A stretch of DNA of 53,256 bases from Quinella sp. 1Q7 (GTDB lineage: Bacteria > Bacillota > Negativicutes > Selenomonadales > Selenomonadaceae): contig JADEZP010000004.1 of NCBI GenBank assembly GCA_015206805.1, positions 1-53,256 on the forward strand. The letters run 5' to 3'. The first letter of the stretch is position 1. Each line of letters starts with the position of its first letter. Both the position numbers and the translations under genes were made by a program. This document shows, piece by piece, positions 31,504 to 40,676 of the stretch. A model generated the notes under the pieces. That model had not been told where the DNA came from and did not search any database. It worked only from the letters and a program-made list of their open reading frames with translations.

Positions 31504-32244
31504 GTGGACGAAAAAATTTTTGGCGAACTGCCTTTGCGCTCGTGGCGATGGCTCGGCGTCAATGATGTCAAATCTGCCGCGCAGGTCGAGGAGCAAATTT
31601 TTGACGTGCCCGACGGTGAAAGTCGCACCTTTGCCGACGTGAACTTGAGCGCGGAAAATGTCGCACGCCGTATAAAAATTTCCGTCGGTAAATCTGCGCG
31701 GGTCGAATTCATTGCGGCGGATATCGGCAACGGAAATTTTTCAGCCGACGTGGAAATTGACCTGCGCGGCGACGATTCGGCGGCGGACGTTGCGGCGGTT
31801 TATTTCGGCGACGGCAACAGACGGCTTGATTTTAACTACGTGATTCGTCAGCGCGGCAAACGAACCTCGGCGACAATGAACGTGCGCGGCGCATTGACTG
31901 AACGTTGCGACAAAATTTTTCGCGGGACGCTGGACTTTCAACGCGGCGCGAAAGGCTCCACGGGTCGCGAGCTTGAGGAAGTGATTATTCTGTCGCCCGG
32001 CACGCGCAATCGTTCCGTGCCGCTGATGCTTGCCGCCGAAGACGAAGTCGACGGTCATCACGCCGTGAGCGTCGGGCGGCTTGACGACGAAAAAATTTTC
32101 TATCTGATGAGCCGCGGACTTGACAAGTCGCAGGCGGAACGGCTTATCGTTGAGGCGGCGTTCAATCCCGTCGTCGAAAAAATTCCCGACGAAAATTTAC
32201 GCGCCGAACTTTCGGACAAACTGCAAAGGAGGCTTTCAAAATAA
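31504..32244 (+). CDS. sufD: SufB/SufD-family Fe-S cluster assembly protein (short form)
   Basis: 246 residues from GTG 31504, with GGAGGG 6 bases upstream; the open frame extends further up but crosses the promoter. The C-terminal half has the SufBD signature: RGTLDFQRGAKGSTGRELEE, LMLAAEDEVDGHHAVSVGRLD and FYLMSRGLDKSQAERLIVEAAF. The N-terminal part is a short beta-helix segment. SufB and SufD form the scaffold with the ATPase SufC on which Fe-S clusters are built from sulfur supplied by SufS/SufU. At under 250 residues it is about half the size of E. coli SufB/SufD, like the short SufBD forms of some anaerobes. No sufC or second sufB is in the window. First gene of an operon with a nuclease-like gene, sufS and sufU. 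Confidence 0.85.
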   Translation: MDEKIFGELPLRSWRWLGVNDVKSAAQVEEQIFDVPDGESRTFADVNLSAENVARRIKISVGKSARVEFIAADIGNGNFSADVEIDLRGDDSAADVAAVYFGDGNRRLDFNYVIRQRGKRTSATMNVRGALTERCDKIFRGTLDFQRGAKGSTGRELEEVIILSPGTRNRSVPLMLAAEDEVDGHHAVSVGRLDDEKIFYLMSRGLDKSQAERLIVEAAFNPVVEKIPDENLRAELSDKLQRRLSK

Positions 32245-33416
32245 TGCGCGAAGAAGTATTAACTGACTTAATGTATGAGATTTTATCTTCCGAACGCGGA
32301 CGGCTTTATCTCGAATTGTTTGATAAACACGTTATGCGCCTTGATATGACAGCGGCGGAATTGGACAGCGCAGAAGTTCATAGACAATACCCAACAAAGT
32401 TCTTAGCAGAAAAATTAAAAATTCCTCTCAAAAAAGCGAAAAAGATGGATTTGGCTATCATAACATCGTGCCGTTTTATTCCAATTGAGGTCAAGATAAA
32501 ATCTGGCAGTCACAAAGATCAATGTGACAATTATCTGTATGAAGCTCAACTTTACACAGATGAATATGCTTTGAGCGAACAGCCAATCCTTTATTACTTG
32601 ACTTTGAACGGATATTTTCCCGAAAGAGCAAGCGCAACCAATACGGGCTACGGCGACAGCGGCGATTTAGCCATTCATCAAGATAAAATTATAAAGGTAA
32701 CTTTCCGCACGGAACTTTTGCCTTGGCTCGAAGAGTGCGTGCAACATGCGCCGAAAAATTCTTACTGCAGAAATAATTTGTCGCGTTTACTTTCGTTCGT
32801 CCGCGAGATTACTCAAAGGACTAACGAGCAGTTGCAAGTCGAAGAGATTATGCGCAAATTTTTCACGGCGTTGGAAGGACGCTTCGACGAAAATTTTTGT
32901 CGGAAACATCGTCTCGAATTTTATGCGGGCGACGAACAACCCTATCATCGCGAAATTCTAAAATTTTTCTTTAAAGGACACTCCGCGCCGGGAATAAATT
33001 ATCTTTGCACGGACGCGGCAGGCAACGTCATCAAGTTTGAATCCGACAAGGAGCTTTTGTTCGGCGTAGAATGTTACAACGGCGGCGAAAATGATTTCAG
33101 ACGTACGAGAACACTTTTCGCGGACTTTGCAATTTACGACAACGGCATAAATAATTGTGTTTGCAAAAAGGCGGACATTAAACGACTTCTTGACGGTAAA
33201 AATATTTTGCTGCAAGATTTCATCAAAGCATATCATAAGAAATTTGCCGGCATGATTGGTCGAATTGATTTGCACGACGCGCACGGCAACACCATCGACT
33301 TTTATGACGTTGACGCGACTTTGACGCAGTTTAGGACGCAGGAAGATATTGACGCCGCCGTCGATAATATCATGACGGAAATTGAAACTCTTTTGAGGAG
33401 ATTTGTCTATGGATAA
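32244..33416 (+). CDS. PD-(D/E)XK nuclease superfamily protein inserted in the suf operon
   Basis: 390 residues. The ATG shares one base with the sufD stop (TAATG) and the gene end overlaps sufS by 8 bases, so it is fully coupled in the operon. The N-terminal 150 residues fit the PD-(D/E)XK nuclease family often found with phage-defence or accessory genes: Asp69 in MDLAIITS, then IPIEVKI with Glu82 and Lys84, giving D-x12-E-x-K, and later QLYTDEYAL and LYYLTLNGY. The C-terminal part has no recognised domain. Base use is more AT-rich than in the neighbours, suggesting lateral gain. Family knowledge: such folds cleave nucleic acids. Inference only: function in this operon is unknown; it may be a passenger. 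Not seen in usual suf operons. Confidence 0.75.
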   Translation: MREEVLTDLMYEILSSERGRLYLELFDKHVMRLDMTAAELDSAEVHRQYPTKFLAEKLKIPLKKAKKMDLAIITSCRFIPIEVKIKSGSHKDQCDNYLYEAQLYTDEYALSEQPILYYLTLNGYFPERASATNTGYGDSGDLAIHQDKIIKVTFRTELLPWLEECVQHAPKNSYCRNNLSRLLSFVREITQRTNEQLQVEEIMRKFFTALEGRFDENFCRKHRLEFYAGDEQPYHREILKFFFKGHSAPGINYLCTDAAGNVIKFESDKELLFGVECYNGGENDFRRTRTLFADFAIYDNGINNCVCKKADIKRLLDGKNILLQDFIKAYHKKFAGMIGRIDLHDAHGNTIDFYDVDATLTQFRTQEDIDAAVDNIMTEIETLLRRFVYG

Positions 33417-34626
33417 AAATTTTTTGAACGACTTCCCGATTTTGCGCGGCAAGATGAACGGTCAACCGCTTGCCTACCTTGACAACGGAGCGACCACTCA
33501 AAAGCCCGAAAGCGTCGTGCGCTCGATTTGCGGCTACTACGGCGGTTGCAATGCCAATCCGCATCGCGGCGTGTACGAACTCAGCGTGCGTGCAACTCAA
33601 GTCTACGAATCCGCCCGCAAAAAAATTGCCAACCTGCTCAACGCCGACACGCGGGAAATTATTTTCACGAAGAACGCGACCGAATCACTGAATCTTGTTG
33701 CCTACAGCTACGGGCTGACGAATCTTCATGCGGGCGACGAAATTTTAATCACAATCGCCGAACATCATTCCAATCTTGTGCCGTGGCAGATGGTTGCGCG
33801 GGCGACGGGCGCGACGTTGAATTACATTTACCTTGCGGCGGACGGCAATTTGTCGGCTCAAGATATTGCGACGAAACTCACGGCGCGAACGAAAATTTTG
33901 GCTGTCACGCAAATTTCAAACGTGCTCGGACTTATCAACGACGTTAAAAAACTTGCCGCGCAGGCTCACGAAGTCGGCGCGATTATCGTCGTCGACGGCG
34001 CACAATCCGTCCCGCACATCCCCGTTGACGTTCGCGACATCGACGCGGATTTTTTGGCGTTTTCTGGTCATAAAATGCTGTCGCCAATGGGAATCGGCGT
34101 CCTTTACGGCAAGCGCGAACTTCTGGAGGAAATGCCGCCCTTCCTGCGCGGCGGCGACATGATCGAATACGTCGAGGAGCAGACGACGACTTTTGCCGAA
34201 CTGCCGCAGAAATTCGAGGCGGGCACTCAAAATGTCGGCGGAGCGGCGGGCTTGAGCGCGGCTGTCGACTATCTGCAAAGTGTCGGCTTCGATACCGTTG
34301 CCCGCATTGAACGCGACCTTACGAACTTTGCAATTGCCGAACTCAAGCGACTGCCTTACGTCGAGCTTTACGGTTGCGACGCGCCCAATAAAGTCGGCAT
34401 TGTCACGTTCAATATCCGCGACGTTCACCCGCACGACGTGGCGACGATTTTGGACGCGCAGGGCGTCGCGATTCGTGCAGGTCACCATTGCGCACAGCCG
34501 CTGATGAAATTTCTTGGACTCAACGCGACGTGTCGGGCAAGTTTTTATTTTTACAACACGCGCCGCGACGTTGAGCGATTGATTGAGGCTGTGCAGTCCG
34601 TAAGGAGCGTGATGCACATTGCTTAA
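33409..34626 (+). CDS. sufS: Cysteine desulfurase SufS
   Basis: 405 residues from ATG 33409, 8 bases after GAGGAG (an in-frame TTG at 33403 is rejected). It is a group II cysteine desulfurase: LDNGATTQKPESVV near the N-terminus, NANPHRGVYELSVRAT, AEHHSNLVPWQ, the pyridoxal-phosphate lysine in FSGHKMLSPMG (Lys222), GGDMIEYV and the catalytic cysteine in RAGHHCAQP (Cys361). It removes sulfur from L-cysteine as a persulfide on Cys361 and passes it to SufU for Fe-S cluster building. The presence of SufU downstream matches the SufS-SufU pairing of Firmicutes. Its last codons overlap a small remnant of sufU. Confidence 0.95.
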   Translation: MDKNFLNDFPILRGKMNGQPLAYLDNGATTQKPESVVRSICGYYGGCNANPHRGVYELSVRATQVYESARKKIANLLNADTREIIFTKNATESLNLVAYSYGLTNLHAGDEILITIAEHHSNLVPWQMVARATGATLNYIYLAADGNLSAQDIATKLTARTKILAVTQISNVLGLINDVKKLAAQAHEVGAIIVVDGAQSVPHIPVDVRDIDADFLAFSGHKMLSPMGIGVLYGKRELLEEMPPFLRGGDMIEYVEEQTTTFAELPQKFEAGTQNVGGAAGLSAAVDYLQSVGFDTVARIERDLTNFAIAELKRLPYVELYGCDAPNKVGIVTFNIRDVHPHDVATILDAQGVAIRAGHHCAQPLMKFLGLNATCRASFYFYNTRRDVERLIEAVQSVRSVMHIA

Positions 34627-34750
34627 CGAAATTTACACGGAACTCATTGCCGAATACAGCCGCTCCCGCGCAAGCGTGACGCTTGACCCAACGGGACTGC
34701 CCCGCAATGTTGCGTCGATTGCAAGTCGTTCGTCGCGCCGTAAGGAGTGA
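34619..34750 (+). pseudogene. Duplicate 5' fragment of sufU
   Basis: A 43-codon frame starting TTG CTT AAC GAA overlaps the sufS end. Its first 17 codons (LLNEIYTELIAEYSRSR) match the start of the real sufU at 34758, and the ribosome site (GTAAGGAG) is duplicated as well. After that it diverges (ASVTLDPTGLPRN) and stops at 34750, eight bases before the real sufU start. It is a partial tandem duplication; any peptide would lack all three cysteines. Confidence 0.8.
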
Positions 34751-34757
34751 AAAAATT

Positions 34758-35183
34758 TTGCTTGATGAAATTTACACGGAACTCATTGCCGAACACAGCC
34801 GTTCCCGCGAAAATCGACAGCCCCTGCCGAACGCGACGATTCGCGAACGCGGGCACAATCCGTCCTGCGGCGACGACATTACGATTGAGCTTGCCGTTGC
34901 CGACGGCGTGATTGTCGACGCGTCCTTTAACGGAGCGGGTTGCGCCATTTCGCAGGCGTCCGCCGACATGATGATTGAGCTCATGCGCGGCAAACCCCTT
35001 GCCGAGGCGAAACGACTTGCCGAACTTTTTATCGCGATGATTCAAGGCACCGTCACTTCAGACGACGAACTTGCCGACCTTGACGAGGCGGCGGCACTGA
35101 AAAATATTTCGACAATGCCCGCCCGCGTCAAATGCGCAACGCTTGCTTGGCACGCGCTCGACAACGCCGTCAACAAACTTTAG
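34758..35183 (+). CDS. sufU: SufU sulfur-transfer / Fe-S assembly protein
   Basis: 141 residues from TTG 34758, 10 bases after TAAGGAG. The TTG start matches the duplicated copy upstream and the N-terminus of known SufU (LDEIYTELIAEHSRSRENR). The three conserved cysteines are present: Cys37 in NPSCGDD, Cys62 in GAGCAISQAS and Cys126 in PARVKCATLAW, together with the GDD aspartate. SufU binds zinc through these residues and takes the persulfide from SufS Cys361. The insertion between Cys62 and Cys126 that separates SufU from IscU is present (SDDELADLDEAAALKNIS). Its final ~65 bases recur in broken form near 36600. Confidence 0.93.
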   Translation: MLDEIYTELIAEHSRSRENRQPLPNATIRERGHNPSCGDDITIELAVADGVIVDASFNGAGCAISQASADMMIELMRGKPLAEAKRLAELFIAMIQGTVTSDDELADLDEAAALKNISTMPARVKCATLAWHALDNAVNKL

Positions 35184-35200
35184 GAAGGAGCCGACACTCA

Positions 35201-36484
35201 ATGGGCTTGAGCTTTACAAAATCGTTCGGGGAGGACGATCTCCACCAGTCGCACAAACTTTTGGATCGGCTGGACAAAATCACGGCGGACAGCGTTCACC
35301 ACTTCGCAAAAAATTTTTTGTCGGCGGAGACCGTGCCCGACTTCCAAGACATTCAAATTGAGACGTGCAACCGTTGCAACAACGACTGCCCGTTTTGTCC
35401 GGCGAACAGGAATAACGACACGCGCAAGCCGCGCTTCATGGACGAGGAACTTTTTTATTCGATAATCGACCAGCTGTACGCGATGGACTATCACGGCACG
35501 ATAAGTTTGTTTTCGAACAATGAGCCGCTGCTTGACGGGCGCATTTTGAAATTTGTCGAATACGCCCGCAAACGTCTGCCGAACGCCGTTCATTATCTGT
35601 ACACCAACGGAATTTTGCTCAACGCCGAAAAATTTTCCGCGCTCGTCAAAAATCTGGACGTGCTCATCATTGACAACTACGACGACAATTTTCAACTGAT
35701 ACCGTCCGTGGAAAAAACTTTGTCGACGGCTCCCGCGCCCTACGACATATCCTCGGCGAAGGTTGTAACCGGGCTTGCCGCCTACGCCCGATTGTCGGAT
35801 TCGGAATGCGATGTTCGCGTCGACCTGCGCAAAAAAAATCAGCGGCTGTCTTTGTTGGCGAACAACTCACCGAATCGCCGCGACGAACAAAATAAATTTC
35901 GTCCGACTTCGCCGTGTATTTACCCGTTCAAGCAAATGATTGTTCGTCCCGACGGCACAACCGCAAAATGTTGCAACGACCCGCTTACGGACATGGTGAC
36001 GGGCGATTTGAACACGCACACCGTCCGCGAAGTTTGGCGCGGGCGCGCTTATCAAGACTTCCGCAAAGAAATTTTCTTCAACGGCAGAAAAAATCTCAAA
36101 GGCTGCGAATTCTGCGACACCTTCGGGCTGGCAATGTACATTCCCTCGCTACAGACTGCCGCCGCCGAATTCAAACGCCTTGCCGACGAAATGACGCGCA
36201 GAAAAAATTTGGGCGCGATTTACATTTTCGACACGACGCAACAGAGTAAACAGCTGTTCATCAAATTCAAAGTGCTCGGCGTGAATTTTGACGGGCTTGT
36301 CAATGTTCGCGATGAGCCGTGCGACGAAAACTATCCTTGCGCCGATTTGCAGTCAGTCGTCGCCGAACGTGCCTTTATGCTAATTCCCACGCCGCATTAC
36401 GCTGACGACATATTTGATTTTCTGCAGGCGGCGGGCTATCAATATCGCCGCGACTGGCTGATTTACACTTACGACATTAACTGA
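35201..36484 (+). CDS. Radical SAM/SPASM domain protein
   Basis: 427 residues from ATG 35201, with GGAAGGAG 10 bases upstream; a longer in-frame start lies within sufU and is rejected. The radical SAM cluster is CNNDCPFC (Cys59, Cys63, Cys66) following IETC, then SLFSNNEPLLD and YLYTNGILL. A SPASM-type auxiliary cluster region follows near 230-315: PCIYPFKQMIVRPDG, AKCCNDP, GDLNTHTVREVW and GCEFCDT. The last ~110 residues look like a small Rossmann-type domain (IYIFDTTQQSKQLFIKFKVLG). Radical SAM/SPASM enzymes modify peptides or small molecules using a 5'-deoxyadenosyl radical. No precursor peptide is recognised nearby, so the substrate is unknown. An enzyme with at least two Fe-S clusters next to suf genes is sensible, but the gene also lies between direct repeats and may be an insertion. 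Confidence 0.85.
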   Translation: MGLSFTKSFGEDDLHQSHKLLDRLDKITADSVHHFAKNFLSAETVPDFQDIQIETCNRCNNDCPFCPANRNNDTRKPRFMDEELFYSIIDQLYAMDYHGTISLFSNNEPLLDGRILKFVEYARKRLPNAVHYLYTNGILLNAEKFSALVKNLDVLIIDNYDDNFQLIPSVEKTLSTAPAPYDISSAKVVTGLAAYARLSDSECDVRVDLRKKNQRLSLLANNSPNRRDEQNKFRPTSPCIYPFKQMIVRPDGTTAKCCNDPLTDMVTGDLNTHTVREVWRGRAYQDFRKEIFFNGRKNLKGCEFCDTFGLAMYIPSLQTAAAEFKRLADEMTRRKNLGAIYIFDTTQQSKQLFIKFKVLGVNFDGLVNVRDEPCDENYPCADLQSVVAERAFMLIPTPHYADDIFDFLQAAGYQYRRDWLIYTYDIN

Positions 36485-36504
36485 AACATCAACGGCAACA
36501 AAAA

Positions 36505-36535
36505 AGAGTCCGCTCACGGTGAAGCGGGCTCTTTT
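36505..36535 (+). terminator. Terminator after the radical SAM gene (copy 1)
   Basis: AGAGTCCGCT (36505-36514) pairs with AGCGGGCTCT (36523-36532), followed by TTTT; 20 bases past the stop codon. Confidence 0.85.
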
Positions 36536-36599
36536 AATTTTGCGGCGGAAAATTTATTCGGCGGCAGTCTCTTTGTCGACGACGCTCAAATCGCGATAA

Positions 36600-36656
36600 T
36601 GTCCGTCCGTGTCAAATGCGCCACGCTTGCTCGACAACGCCGTCAACTAACTTTAC
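36600..36656 (+). pseudogene. Broken copy of the sufU 3' end
   Basis: Matches sufU 35115-35182 (GTCAAATGCG ... ACGCTTGC ... CGACAACGCCGTCAAC) with several substitutions and an 11-base deletion. It sits between the two copies of the rpoC tail. Confidence 0.8.
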
Positions 36657-36677
36657 GACAACACTTTGCAACAAAAA

Positions 36678-36708
36678 AGAGTCCGCTCACGGTGAAGCGG
36701 GCTCTTTT
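36678..36708 (-). terminator. Terminator of rpoBC (copy 2, bidirectional)
   Basis: Same hairpin as copy 1. On the minus strand it is followed by TTTTTTGTTGC and lies 19 bases past the rpoC stop. Confidence 0.85.
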
Positions 36709-36726
36709 GATTTTGCGGCGGAAAAT

Positions 36727-39700
36727 TTATTCGGCGGCAGCCTCTTTGTCGACGACGGTCAAATCGCGATAACGCGCCATGCCCGTGCCGGCAGGAATGA
36801 GTTTGCCGATAATGACGTTCTCCTTCAAGCCGATAAGCGGATCGATTTTGCCTTTAATCGCCGCGTCGGTAAGAACGCGTGTCGTCTCTTGGAAACTTGC
36901 CGCGCTAAGGAACGAGTCCGTTGCCAACGACGCCTTTGTTATGCCGAGCAGAATCGGTTTGGCGACGGCGGGAGCTCTGTCCTCTTCAATGGCTTTGGTA
37001 TTTTCATCTTCGAAGATGTTAATATCGACGAATTCGCCGGGCAAAAATTCCGTGGAGCCGCTTTCTTCGATTTTGACTTTATGCAACATTTGACGGACCA
37101 TGACTTCGATATGTTTGTCGTTGATTTCGACGCCCTGGGACTTGTAGACTTTTTGGACTTCTTTGACGAGGTAGCGGTGGGTTTCTTGGATGCCGCAGAT
37201 ACGGAGGATATCGTGGGGGTTTTTGGCTCCGTCGGTGAGGGTATCTCCGGCTTGGACTGTGTCGCCTTCGTGGACGTGCACGACCGAGCCGAAGGGCAGG
37301 GGGTATTCGCGGGGGAGGCGGTTGGTGTCGGTTGGCGTTATTATTAATGTGCGCAAGTTGTTTTTGTCTTCTCCGAAACTGACCACGCCACTGATTTCGG
37401 CTATCAGCGCGGCATTTTTTGGTTTGCGCGCTTCAAATAACTCTTCGACGCGCGGCAGGCCTTGGGTTATGTCGCCGCCCGCCACTCCGCCCGTATGAAA
37501 CGTCCGCATTGTCAACTGCGTTCCGGGCTCACCTATTGACTGCGCCGCGATGATTCCGACTGCCTCGCCTACTTCCACTTCAGTTTGATTGGCTAAATCG
37601 ACTCCGTAGCATTTTTGACAGACACCTGACTCCGCCCGACAAGTAAGCACACTTCGAATTAACACACTTTGGCGCACTGAACATATTTTATCGGCAAGTT
37701 CAGAATCTACTACTGTATTGACAGGTGCAATTAAATTCCCATTAGAATCGAAAATATCTTCAGCCAAAACGCGTCCCAAGATGCGCTCTTTAAGAGGTTC
37801 GATTATCCCCATGGATTGCGTATTTTCGCGTATGGCTTCGACGCGTATGCCGCGAACATTACCCATACGAACATGAATAGTGCTGACAGTTTCGTCAGCC
37901 AACAGGGCCGATAAAATGTCGTCAGTAAGAACGGTTTCGGCAGGAAGTCCCCCGGCGGCGCGTGCAAGAACTTTGCCCCTGAATTCGGCAAGGAAGGCGA
38001 TTCGGATTTGTTCGCGCTCGCAAGAGTTGGCTGTGCCCAAATTAATAATCAAAGGACGTGTGCCATTTCGAATAGCGATTTGATTGACCCCGACCTCGCC
38101 CAATTGGATGAGCGAATCGGCGTCCAACAAAGTATCGGCAGGTAATTCCGGTGACACGTCCCGTGCCAATACGGTGCCGATTAATAAATCGTTCAAAATT
38201 TCCAAAGCGTCGAAAGTGTCCTCTGCAAGCCGTGCGCGTTGAAGAGTAAGATTGACACATTGAATATCGCAATCGGTCTCGCGAACAATTACATCTTGAG
38301 CAACGTCAACCAAGCGACGTGTAAGATATCCCGAATCGGCAGTGCGCAAAGCAGTGTCTGCCAAACCTTTGCGTGCCCCGTGTGAGGATATGAAATAGTC
38401 GCTGACACTAAGCCCTTCGCGGAAATTGGCTGTTATGGGCAAATCGATTATCTTGCCGCTGGGGTCAGCCATTAACCCGCGCATCCCCGCCAACTGGCGC
38501 ATTTGTTGCTTATTGCCCCGTGCCCCACTGTCCGACATCATAAAGATAGGATTGAATTCGTCCATATTGTCCATCATCGCCTCGGCTACAAGAGAAGTAG
38601 CCTCATTCCACAATGTGCATACTTTGTCGTATCGTTCCCGCTCCGTGATTAGCCCCCGCCCATAATGGCGTTCAACATTTTTGACCCGAGCCGCGGTTTG
38701 TGCCAATATCTCGTGTTTCTTTGGTGGTACGATACAATCCGCTATGGCAACCGTCATCCCTGCCAAACACGCATAGTGATATCCTAACCGTTTTACCTCA
38801 TCGATTACCCCCGCCGTGCCTGTTGCTCCTAATAGCCGGTAACAGTCCGCAACCAATTTACCCAATTCCTTTTTGTTCATGACTTCGCCCATGCACCAGC
38901 GACCGTCTGCGCCTTCCTTATAATAGCGCACTTCTGCAGGCAATTTCTCGTTGAAGATGAGCCGCCCAACACTGGTGCTAACAATAATATTTTCCGCGCC
39001 CGCGATTCGTCTTCGCACATATGCCGGTAAGCACTCCGCTCGCTGCCTCACTCTTATTTCGGCTTGCAGTTCCAAATCTCCGCTGTCATATGCCAACAGA
39101 GCCTCGTCCGTGCTGCTATAAATTCCGCCTTCGCCCCGCGCGCCGGGTCTAAGCTTAGTCAGATAATACGTTCCCAAAACCATGTCTTGAGTCGGCACGA
39201 TTATCGGTTTGCCGTCTTTGGGAGCCAAGATATGATTTGCCGCCAACATCAACACCCGAGCCTCGGCTTGAGCCTCACTGGACAGCGGCAAATGTATAGC
39301 CATTTGATCGCCGTCGAAGTCCGCGTTGTAAGCAGTACATGCCAACGGATGTAACTTTATAGCGCGCCCTTCAGTCAATACCGGTTCAAAAGCTTGAATG
39401 CCCAAGCGATGCAAAGTTGGAGCGCGATTCAACAATACGGGATGTTCTTTGATGACTTCTTCGAGCACGCCCCAGACTTCTTCGGTGGCGCGGTCGACTT
39501 TCTTTTTGGCGGCTTTGATGGTCAAGTTGTTGTCTTGCGCCAATTTTTTCATGACGAAAGGCTTAAACAATTCGAGAGCCATTTCCTTAGGCAAGCCGCA
39601 TTGGTGGAGCTTGAGTTCGGGACCGACGACGATAACTGAACGACCGGAATAGTCGACGCGTTTGCCGATAAGGTTTTGACGGAAACGACCTTGCTTGCCC

Positions 39701-40665
39701 TTGAGCATATCGGAAAGCGATTTGAGCGGACGATTGCCGGGCCCAGTGACGGGACGCCCGCGCCGACCGTTATCAATGAGAGCGTCGACGGCTTCTTGCA
39801 ACATGCGTTTTTCATTGCGAACGATGATGTCAGGAGCTTTGAGTTTGAGAAGGCGATAAAGGCGGTTATTACGGTTGATGACTCTGCGGTAAAGGTCGTT
39901 AAGGTCGGAGGTAGCGAACCTGCCGCCGTCAAGTTGAACCATGGGACGCAATTCGGGGGGAATGACGGGAATAACGTTGAGAATCATCCACTCGGGCTTG
40001 TTGCCGGATTTGCGAAAAGCTTCGACGACTTCGAGGCGACGAATGGCGCGGAGGCGTTTTTGACCGTTGGAAGAAAAGAGTTCGGAGCGGAGCTCGGCAG
40101 AAAGAGAATCGAGGTCGATATTACGAAGAAGATGTTGAATGGCTTCGGCGCCGATGCCGACTTTGAAAGAGTCTTTGCCGAAAGAATCGCGGTAAAAACG
40201 GAATTGCCCTTCGGAAAGTAAGTCTTTGATATGGAGGTCGGTGGAGCCGGGGTCGAGAACGATATAGGAAGCGAAATAGAGAACGCGTTCGAGAGAGCGA
40301 GGAGACATATCGAGCAATAAGCCCATACGGGAAGGAATACCTTTGAAATACCAGATGTGACTGACGGGAGCGGCAAGTTCAATATGACCCATGCGTTCGC
40401 GCCGTACTTTAGAACGAGTGACTTCAACGCCGCAACGGTCGCAAATGGTGCCCTTGTAACGGACGCGTTTGTATTTGCCGCAATGACATTCCCAATCGCG
40501 AGTGGGGCCGAAAATACGTTCGCAAAAGAGACCGTCGCGTTCGGGCTTGAGAGTACGGTAGTTAATGGTTTCGGGCTTTTTCACTTCGCCGTGAGACCAG
40601 AGACGGATTTTATCCGGGGAAGCGAGAGAAATACGCATGGAGTCAAAAAGATTAACGTCAAGCAT
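36727..40665 (-). CDS. rpoC: RNA polymerase subunit beta'
   Basis: 1312 residues, ATG 40665 with AAGGAGG 8 bases upstream and 11 bases after the rpoB stop. N-terminal zinc motif [21 protein letters not shown] near 60-80, clamp and lid regions, the catalytic NADFDGD at 447-453 (three Mg2+-binding Asp: 449, 451, 453), bridge helix and trigger-loop region ending [22 protein letters not shown], and the second zinc site [11 protein letters not shown]. The C-terminus ends [13 protein letters not shown] complete, functional-looking subunit of the essential transcription enzyme. Length is slightly above Bacillus RpoC, in line with Negativicutes. Its final codons are duplicated in the intergenic region (36541-36599). 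Confidence 0.98.
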   Translation of the reverse strand: MLDVNLFDSMRISLASPDKIRLWSHGEVKKPETINYRTLKPERDGLFCERIFGPTRDWECHCGKYKRVRYKGTICDRCGVEVTRSKVRRERMGHIELAAPVSHIWYFKGIPSRMGLLLDMSPRSLERVLYFASYIVLDPGSTDLHIKDLLSEGQFRFYRDSFGKDSFKVGIGAEAIQHLLRNIDLDSLSAELRSELFSSNGQKRLRAIRRLEVVEAFRKSGNKPEWMILNVIPVIPPELRPMVQLDGGRFATSDLNDLYRRVINRNNRLYRLLKLKAPDIIVRNEKRMLQEAVDALIDNGRRGRPVTGPGNRPLKSLSDMLKGKQGRFRQNLIGKRVDYSGRSVIVVGPELKLHQCGLPKEMALELFKPFVMKKLAQDNNLTIKAAKKKVDRATEEVWGVLEEVIKEHPVLLNRAPTLHRLGIQAFEPVLTEGRAIKLHPLACTAYNADFDGDQMAIHLPLSSEAQAEARVLMLAANHILAPKDGKPIIVPTQDMVLGTYYLTKLRPGARGEGGIYSSTDEALLAYDSGDLELQAEIRVRQRAECLPAYVRRRIAGAENIIVSTSVGRLIFNEKLPAEVRYYKEGADGRWCMGEVMNKKELGKLVADCYRLLGATGTAGVIDEVKRLGYHYACLAGMTVAIADCIVPPKKHEILAQTAARVKNVERHYGRGLITERERYDKVCTLWNEATSLVAEAMMDNMDEFNPIFMMSDSGARGNKQQMRQLAGMRGLMADPSGKIIDLPITANFREGLSVSDYFISSHGARKGLADTALRTADSGYLTRRLVDVAQDVIVRETDCDIQCVNLTLQRARLAEDTFDALEILNDLLIGTVLARDVSPELPADTLLDADSLIQLGEVGVNQIAIRNGTRPLIINLGTANSCEREQIRIAFLAEFRGKVLARAAGGLPAETVLTDDILSALLADETVSTIHVRMGNVRGIRVEAIRENTQSMGIIEPLKERILGRVLAEDIFDSNGNLIAPVNTVVDSELADKICSVRQSVLIRSVLTCRAESGVCQKCYGVDLANQTEVEVGEAVGIIAAQSIGEPGTQLTMRTFHTGGVAGGDITQGLPRVEELFEARKPKNAALIAEISGVVSFGEDKNNLRTLIITPTDTNRLPREYPLPFGSVVHVHEGDTVQAGDTLTDGAKNPHDILRICGIQETHRYLVKEVQKVYKSQGVEINDKHIEVMVRQMLHKVKIEESGSTEFLPGEFVDINIFEDENTKAIEEDRAPAVAKPILLGITKASLATDSFLSAASFQETTRVLTDAAIKGKIDPLIGLKENVIIGKLIPAGTGMARYRDLTVVDKEAAAE

Positions 40666-40676
40666 AGTGAGCCTCC

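Larger units (their letters stand above)
36495..36772. repeat. 105-bp direct repeat: terminator plus rpoC 3' end (36495-36599 and 36668-36772)
   Basis: The two copies align at a constant offset of 173 bases with only three mismatches. Each contains the terminator hairpin and the last codons of rpoC. Only the right copy belongs to the intact rpoC. Confidence 0.93.

Noticed and set aside
35201..36484. RiPP (modified peptide) cluster around the radical SAM/SPASM gene
   Set aside because: No short precursor peptide, leader-binding domain or exporter is found next to it.
36616..37347. Plus-strand open frame (243 aa) opposite the rpoC end
   Set aside because: Antisense of rpoC; Phe/Asp-rich shadow translation.
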